DNA from: CAYUFB01 sp964444125
GTDB taxonomy: Bacteria; Patescibacteriota; Dojkabacteria; B142; JAFGMG01
DNA length: 17,403 nt
Assembly (NCBI GenBank): GCA_964444125.1
Contig: CAYUFB010000023.1
Location: forward strand, 1-17,403
Direction of reading: 5' to 3'
The notes below the pieces were generated by a model. That model was given only the letters and a program-made list of their open reading frames with translations, made no database searches and was not told the DNA's origin. Shown here piece after piece: positions 13,970 to 17,403 of the stretch. Made by a program: the position numbers and the translations under genes. The stretch's first letter is position 1; each line of letters starts with the position of its first letter.

Positions 13970-14755
13970 ATGGCTAAGCCACAAAAACAAGAAGATGACG
14001 AGTTAGTAGTAGATATCAACAAGATACTTACACCAATCGCCATAGTTACAAGCTCCCTAATATTATCAATAGTTCTATTAATTGGATTACTAAGCATTAA
14101 TTCTACACTAAAAAGTTTCGATACTTATACAAAGAAAGAGAAAACAAACGACACAGTTACTGGAGAGACTCAAAACGATGATCCTACAGTAATTGCCACA
14201 GAAGCAAGTCTCGGTGATGATGCTAGAATCGGAAATCCTGATGCAAAAGTTGCTTTGATAGAATTTAGTGATTTCAATTGTTCTTTCTGTCAGAAATTCC
14301 ATAGTGAGACATTTGATCAAATCAAAAAAGATTATGTAGACACAAATAAAATTCTCTACGTTTACAAAGACTTTCCAGGCGTTGGAGGCGACACAACCCT
14401 TGCTACAGCGTCTGCCGCAGAATGTATCAGAGAACAAAAAGACGATGCAACATATTTCAGCTTTATGAAGAAAGTCTATGCTGGAGGAACTGACAAAAAC
14501 GATATCAATACACTGGTTTCATTTGCTAAGGACTTAGGACTTGATGAGGGCAAATTCAAATCTTGTGCAGAGAGTGGCAAGTACAAAGATGAAGTAAATC
14601 AAGACCTATCAGATGCCATGGCACTAGGTATTGGAGGAACTCCATCTTTCTATATTGGCAAAATAAATAGTGACGGGACAGTAGTAGGAGAAGTTGTAGT
14701 TGGTGCTCAACCATATTCTACATTCCAAGCTACATTGGATAAATATCTAAACTAA
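13970..14755 (+). CDS. Membrane-anchored DsbA-like thiol-disulfide oxidoreductase
   Basis: A 261-residue protein. Residues 1-18 are charged and cytoplasmic, 19-43 a membrane anchor, 44-85 a flexible linker, then a thioredoxin_4/DsbA-like domain. Motifs: IEFSDFNCSFCQKFH with active-site C104/C107, VYKDFPGVGGD, and GIGGTPSFYIG with cis-Pro P225. Two further cysteines, C152 and C199, lie in the inserted helical domain and may form a structural disulfide, common in such anchored DsbA/DsbG-like proteins. It would oxidise or isomerise cysteines of secreted proteins outside the membrane. It is divergent from csoR with a shared intergenic operator and is followed by a strong terminator, so it is probably monocistronic. 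Confidence 0.9.
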   Translation: MAKPQKQEDDELVVDINKILTPIAIVTSSLILSIVLLIGLLSINSTLKSFDTYTKKEKTNDTVTGETQNDDPTVIATEASLGDDARIGNPDAKVALIEFSDFNCSFCQKFHSETFDQIKKDYVDTNKILYVYKDFPGVGGDTTLATASAAECIREQKDDATYFSFMKKVYAGGTDKNDINTLVSFAKDLGLDEGKFKSCAESGKYKDEVNQDLSDAMALGIGGTPSFYIGKINSDGTVVGEVVVGAQPYSTFQATLDKYLN

Positions 14756-14780
14756 ATCTTTGGATTTAATTTTCTTTAAA

Positions 14781-14813
14781 GTGGGGCGTATATAAATACG
14801 CCCCACCTTTTTT
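14781..14813 (+). terminator. Rho-independent terminator after the DsbA-like gene
   Basis: A perfect 11-base stem, GTGGGGCGTAT (14781-14791) with ATACGCCCCAC (14796-14806), a 4-base loop, one C and then six Ts (14808-14813). It ends the DsbA-like transcript 26 bases after its stop and separates it from rsmE. Confidence 0.93.
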
Positions 14814-14867
14814 ATGATTTACAGAAATATCATAAAAGTTTAAAATTAGCCTGATTAATAATTATCA

Positions 14868-15602
14868 ATGAATTTATCTAGGTTTTTCGTCACACAAAAT
14901 AATATAAAAGATAATCAATTTATCATTCATGACGAAAAGGACATCAAGAAGATTGAACAAGTACTTAGATTGAGACCAAATGATAAGATCGTTTTGCTTG
15001 ATGAAAATAAAAATCAATATGAAGCAATAATTGAAAGAATCAATAGCAAATTTGTAGAAGGAAAATTAATTGCTAGAAAAAAACTAAAGACAAGTGTCAA
15101 ATATGATATCACCCTAGCCCAAAGTTTAACTAGATCGTCCAAGATCGCAGATATAATCAAAATGAATACCCAGACTGGAGTGAATGCCTTTATGCTTTTT
15201 GAGAGCAAGTATAGTGTCTTTCATCTTGATAAATTTAAAGCCCAAAAAAAAGAGAGATTTGAAACAATTGCAAAAGAGGCTGCGCAACAATCTGAAAGAG
15301 AAATCATCCCAATTATCTATACTCCAATCAGTTTTGATGATCTATTAGTCGAAAGCTTTGATATCAAAATTTTGCTTCATTCAAGAGAATATCCTGATAC
15401 AAAAGATATTTCATACATCAAAAAATTACTTCAGAAAGCACCTAGCAAGAACATACTAATTGCAGTTGGGCCAGAAGGCGGATTTGCTCCAGAGGAGGTC
15501 TCAAAAGCTCAGAAAGCCGGATTTATAATCACGTTTATCAATCTACCAATCTTGAGGACAGAAACTGCGGGAGTAGTCGCATCGGCAATACTAAATTACT
15601 AG
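14868..15602 (+). CDS. rsmE: 16S rRNA (uracil-1498-N3)-methyltransferase RsmE
   Basis: A 244-residue SPOUT methyltransferase of normal family length. Residues 1-72 form the PUA-like RNA-binding domain (NLSRFFV start, then VLRLRPNDKIVLLD). The trefoil-knot domain follows with ITLAQSLTRSSKIADIIKMNTQTGV, EAAQQSEREIIP (137-148), the SAM-binding IAVGPEGGFAPEEV (198-211) and LPILRTETA (226-234). It methylates U1498 of 16S rRNA in the ribosome decoding region. It stands alone after a terminator and converges on the flavodoxin gene with 48 bases between, where I see no hairpin. The ATG has no Shine-Dalgarno. Confidence 0.95.
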   Translation: MNLSRFFVTQNNIKDNQFIIHDEKDIKKIEQVLRLRPNDKIVLLDENKNQYEAIIERINSKFVEGKLIARKKLKTSVKYDITLAQSLTRSSKIADIIKMNTQTGVNAFMLFESKYSVFHLDKFKAQKKERFETIAKEAAQQSEREIIPIIYTPISFDDLLVESFDIKILLHSREYPDTKDISYIKKLLQKAPSKNILIAVGPEGGFAPEEVSKAQKAGFIITFINLPILRTETAGVVASAILNY

Positions 15603-15650
15603 GCTTCCCTTCAATTATTTATCAAAAATTAAGTAACTGCAATGATTACT

Positions 15651-16073
15651 TTATGCAATGCTTTTGGCCCATTCCTGTACTTTTGGTAGATACGGTGAGA
15701 TATCACCATCGATTTTGAACGATTCTTTGACCACTTCAGCATTTAATTCTTCAAGTTTTGCTTCTAAAATATCGACAGCTGTACAAAAATGCTCATAGAT
15801 GGATTCACCACACCCAAAAACCGCTGCCTTTTTGCCGGATAAGTCTACTTTCATAGCATCATAAAATGGGACGAAATCATCTTGTAATTGCCCCTCATTC
15901 CAAGTACTTGAACCTAAAACTATTAATTCATAATTTGCTAATTCATCAGGATTTGATTCTAAGACATTTTTCAGATCAACTTCATGTCCTGCTTCTTTCA
16001 AGCCGCTTACAACATAATTTGCAACTTCTTCTGTATTACCTGTTGTACTGCCAAAAACTACAATTGCCTTCAT
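15651..16073 (-). CDS. Short-chain flavodoxin
   Basis: A 140-residue protein of the short-chain flavodoxin type. The FMN phosphate loop is GSTTGNTE (8-15). The two aromatic flavin-flanking residues are W58 in SSTWNEGQLQDDF and Y93 in GCGESIYEHFC, and IDGD (121-124) precedes the last helix. It is a low-potential one-electron carrier in the cytoplasm. Its redox partners are not in the window. The ATG at 16073 is clear, and no Shine-Dalgarno is present. It lies 30 bases after the acetyltransferase gene on the same strand, so the two may be co-transcribed. Confidence 0.94.
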   Translation of the reverse strand: MKAIVVFGSTTGNTEEVANYVVSGLKEAGHEVDLKNVLESNPDELANYELIVLGSSTWNEGQLQDDFVPFYDAMKVDLSGKKAAVFGCGESIYEHFCTAVDILEAKLEELNAEVVKESFKIDGDISPYLPKVQEWAKSIA

Positions 16074-16103
16074 ATAATTATATTTTAATGATTAAAAATA
16101 CTA

Positions 16104-16589
16104 TTAGAGTGTATCAAATACCTTATTCATGATCAACTGAGGAATCTTAAAATATCCACTAGGTCTTCTGCCAATTTTGGTATAACCATTTTTATTATAA
16201 AATTCCTCCATATTTTCAAAACAATACAATTCAATAAAGTGTCCTCCTAATGTTTTAATTTTGTTTTCATAATTAGCTAATAACTTATGTGCTATGCCAT
16301 TTCTTCTATGCAATGGATCCACCCAAAGCCAGCTTACAAATCCAAGACCTGCATATGGACTGCTTCCCCACAAAAATGCAACTAATTTGTTATCAAGAAA
16401 ATACCCATAAATCATCACTCTATAGTACTCAAGTGAATACATTACTTTGTCTTTAGAATAATCTCCCTGCAAAAAGTACTCTGCTCTTTCTTTCAACTGA
16501 GGAATCTCTTGGATAAACTGCTCCATCAACGGGAAAAATTGTTCTATATCCTTGGAATTTAATTGCCTGATTATCTCTTCTTGCTCCAC
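16104..16589 (-). CDS. GNAT-family N-acetyltransferase
   Basis: A 161-residue protein with the GNAT fold. The acetyl-CoA loop is VDPLHRRNGIAHKLL, with R-R-x-G-x-A at about 95-100. The preceding strand is GFVSWLWV, and the C-terminal YNKNGYTKIGRRPSGYFKIP matches the usual FYxKxGF segment. The substrate cannot be inferred. The start codon is GTG at 16589, overlapping the upstream membrane-protein gene by 19 bases, which implies coupled translation. Confidence 0.85.
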   Translation of the reverse strand: MEQEEIIRQLNSKDIEQFFPLMEQFIQEIPQLKERAEYFLQGDYSKDKVMYSLEYYRVMIYGYFLDNKLVAFLWGSSPYAGLGFVSWLWVDPLHRRNGIAHKLLANYENKIKTLGGHFIELYCFENMEEFYNKNGYTKIGRRPSGYFKIPQLIMNKVFDTL

Positions 16590-17403
16590 TTTCTGTATCT
16601 CTTAACTAAATAATCTTGAACAGATACTATATCCCTGATCACAAAGATTTGACCATACGTGACAAACATAAACCAAAGAACCAATACCACTCCCACAAAC
16701 CACTCAAAACCACTAGCAAAAAACAATAGAAGACTAAATAAGACTAGAAATAAATTGATATAAAAGAGTTTAATAGAATGACCTGTCAGAAATTCGCTTA
16801 AATCTTTGTACAAATGTCTCTGTGGCGACAAGATAAAAAATGAGGATAGCAAAAAGGCAAAGACAATATTCGATACAACTATTAGAAATAATAGATAGAT
16901 CCCAACCCCTATTGCAAGACTGTCTAACGTATTGATGTTAGACAGTGCACTTATCACCCCAAATAATAGAATAAATTCTATAATTATTGATAATACGAGA
17001 CTGAATATTAGTTTCAATCTATACCCCCAATTGACTACTATATTTAGATGCCACCAAAGGATCAGAAATATCCCCACAACAAACGCTGGTAAGAAATATA
17101 CTAACCTTTCTATATCATTACTATCTTGATAAACTTTGTAACTCTCAACCTCAGCTTCAGAATCCAAAGTCCTTAAACCTTCTTCAAGCTTTGTAAGTTG
17201 ATCTTGATTAATTGATAAATATTCCAATTCATAGACACCTAGAGCTTCTTTTTCTATTCTTTCTAAATCTGAAACAGTATCAGCTTGTTTTTGGACATCG
17301 CTTAATGAAACATCTTCAGCAAATATTACTTTCACTACATCGTAGTCCATTCTTTCTACACCGAATTTGATAGGCAATAATACTATTAATAAAGAAGCTA
17401 TAA
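16571..17403 (-). CDS. Divergent SecF-like membrane protein (partial, N-terminus off the window)
   Basis: The frame is open to the right edge, so the N-terminus is missing. A TTG at 17377 could be read as a start, but the codons before it encode ASLLIVLL, which looks like the end of a first membrane helix. Then come about 85 hydrophilic residues beginning FGVERMDYDVVKVIFAEDVS, five further helices and a basic tail (KRYRKWSKKR). One helix, an external domain and a cluster of five helices is the SecF/SecD topology, and the opening resembles the FGIDFTGGTLIEVRF region of SecF. However, the SecF D-R motif and the GTYSSIF ending are not recognisable. It may be a degenerate SecF paralogue or another membrane protein. 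Confidence 0.45.
   Translation of the reverse strand, partial: IASLLIVLLPIKFGVERMDYDVVKVIFAEDVSLSDVQKQADTVSDLERIEKEALGVYELEYLSINQDQLTKLEEGLRTLDSEAEVESYKVYQDSNDIERLVYFLPAFVVGIFLILWWHLNIVVNWGYRLKLIFSLVLSIIIEFILLFGVISALSNINTLDSLAIGVGIYLLFLIVVSNIVFAFLLSSFFILSPQRHLYKDLSEFLTGHSIKLFYINLFLVLFSLLLFFASGFEWFVGVVLVLWFMFVTYGQIFVIRDIVSVQDYLVKRYRKWSKKR

Overview
The window is about one-third G+C and gene-dense. Genes are short and spacings are mostly under 70 bases, with several overlaps. TAA is the usual stop codon and almost no start codon has a recognisable Shine-Dalgarno sequence. All genes read through at family-typical lengths in the standard code, and the one TGA stop I saw is followed directly by TAG. 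Secreted-type proteins are held by an N-terminal membrane segment instead of a lipobox. Together this suggests an AT-rich candidate-phyla-radiation (Patescibacteria) genome, such as a Dojkabacteria/WS6-like or Microgenomates-like lineage. That placement is inference, since no rRNA or ribosomal protein is in the window.

Layout. Bases 1-312 are non-coding and hold a possible insertion-sequence end. An EamA-type exporter (313-1215) is followed after three bases by a possible 41-residue membrane microprotein. Next comes a metal-uptake operon: Fur-family repressor, then znuA-znuC-znuB-like zinc/manganese ABC importer genes (1376-4319). Its promoter overlaps a perfect 11-bp inverted repeat that also covers the fur start codon. 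A second same-strand pair (4372-5703) encodes a small thioredoxin with a cysteine-rich tail and an ArsP/COG0701-type permease. On the minus strand, 9042 to 5695 holds a DUF3558-like anchored protein, a xylose-binding-protein homologue, a HAMP/coiled-coil membrane sensor without output domain, and a HAD-fold protein whose catalytic Asp is Glu. A P2-type cation ATPase (9203-11578) converges on a glycerophosphodiesterase-like gene.

Bases 12244-12862 carry tRNA-Ala(CGC) and tRNA-Pro(GGG) with several strong hairpins. Next are an anchored protein of unknown function, a CsoR-type copper sensor with an operator-like site, and a divergent anchored DsbA-like oxidoreductase with a clean terminator. rsmE, a flavodoxin, a GNAT acetyltransferase and the C-terminal part of a divergent SecF-like membrane protein finish the window.

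A metal and thiol theme links much of it. There are two metal-sensing repressors (Fur-type and CsoR-type), one metal importer, one cation pump, one thiolate-rich thioredoxin/permease pair and one disulfide oxidoreductase. A TGCA-N7-TGCA motif occurs in front of fur, at the eamA/fur junction and in the promoter between the DUF3558-like gene and the ATPase, so it is a candidate shared operator. The most unusual unit is the binding-protein/HAMP/degenerate-HAD operon. It has no ABC permease, ABC ATPase or histidine kinase and may be a sugar-sensing device.
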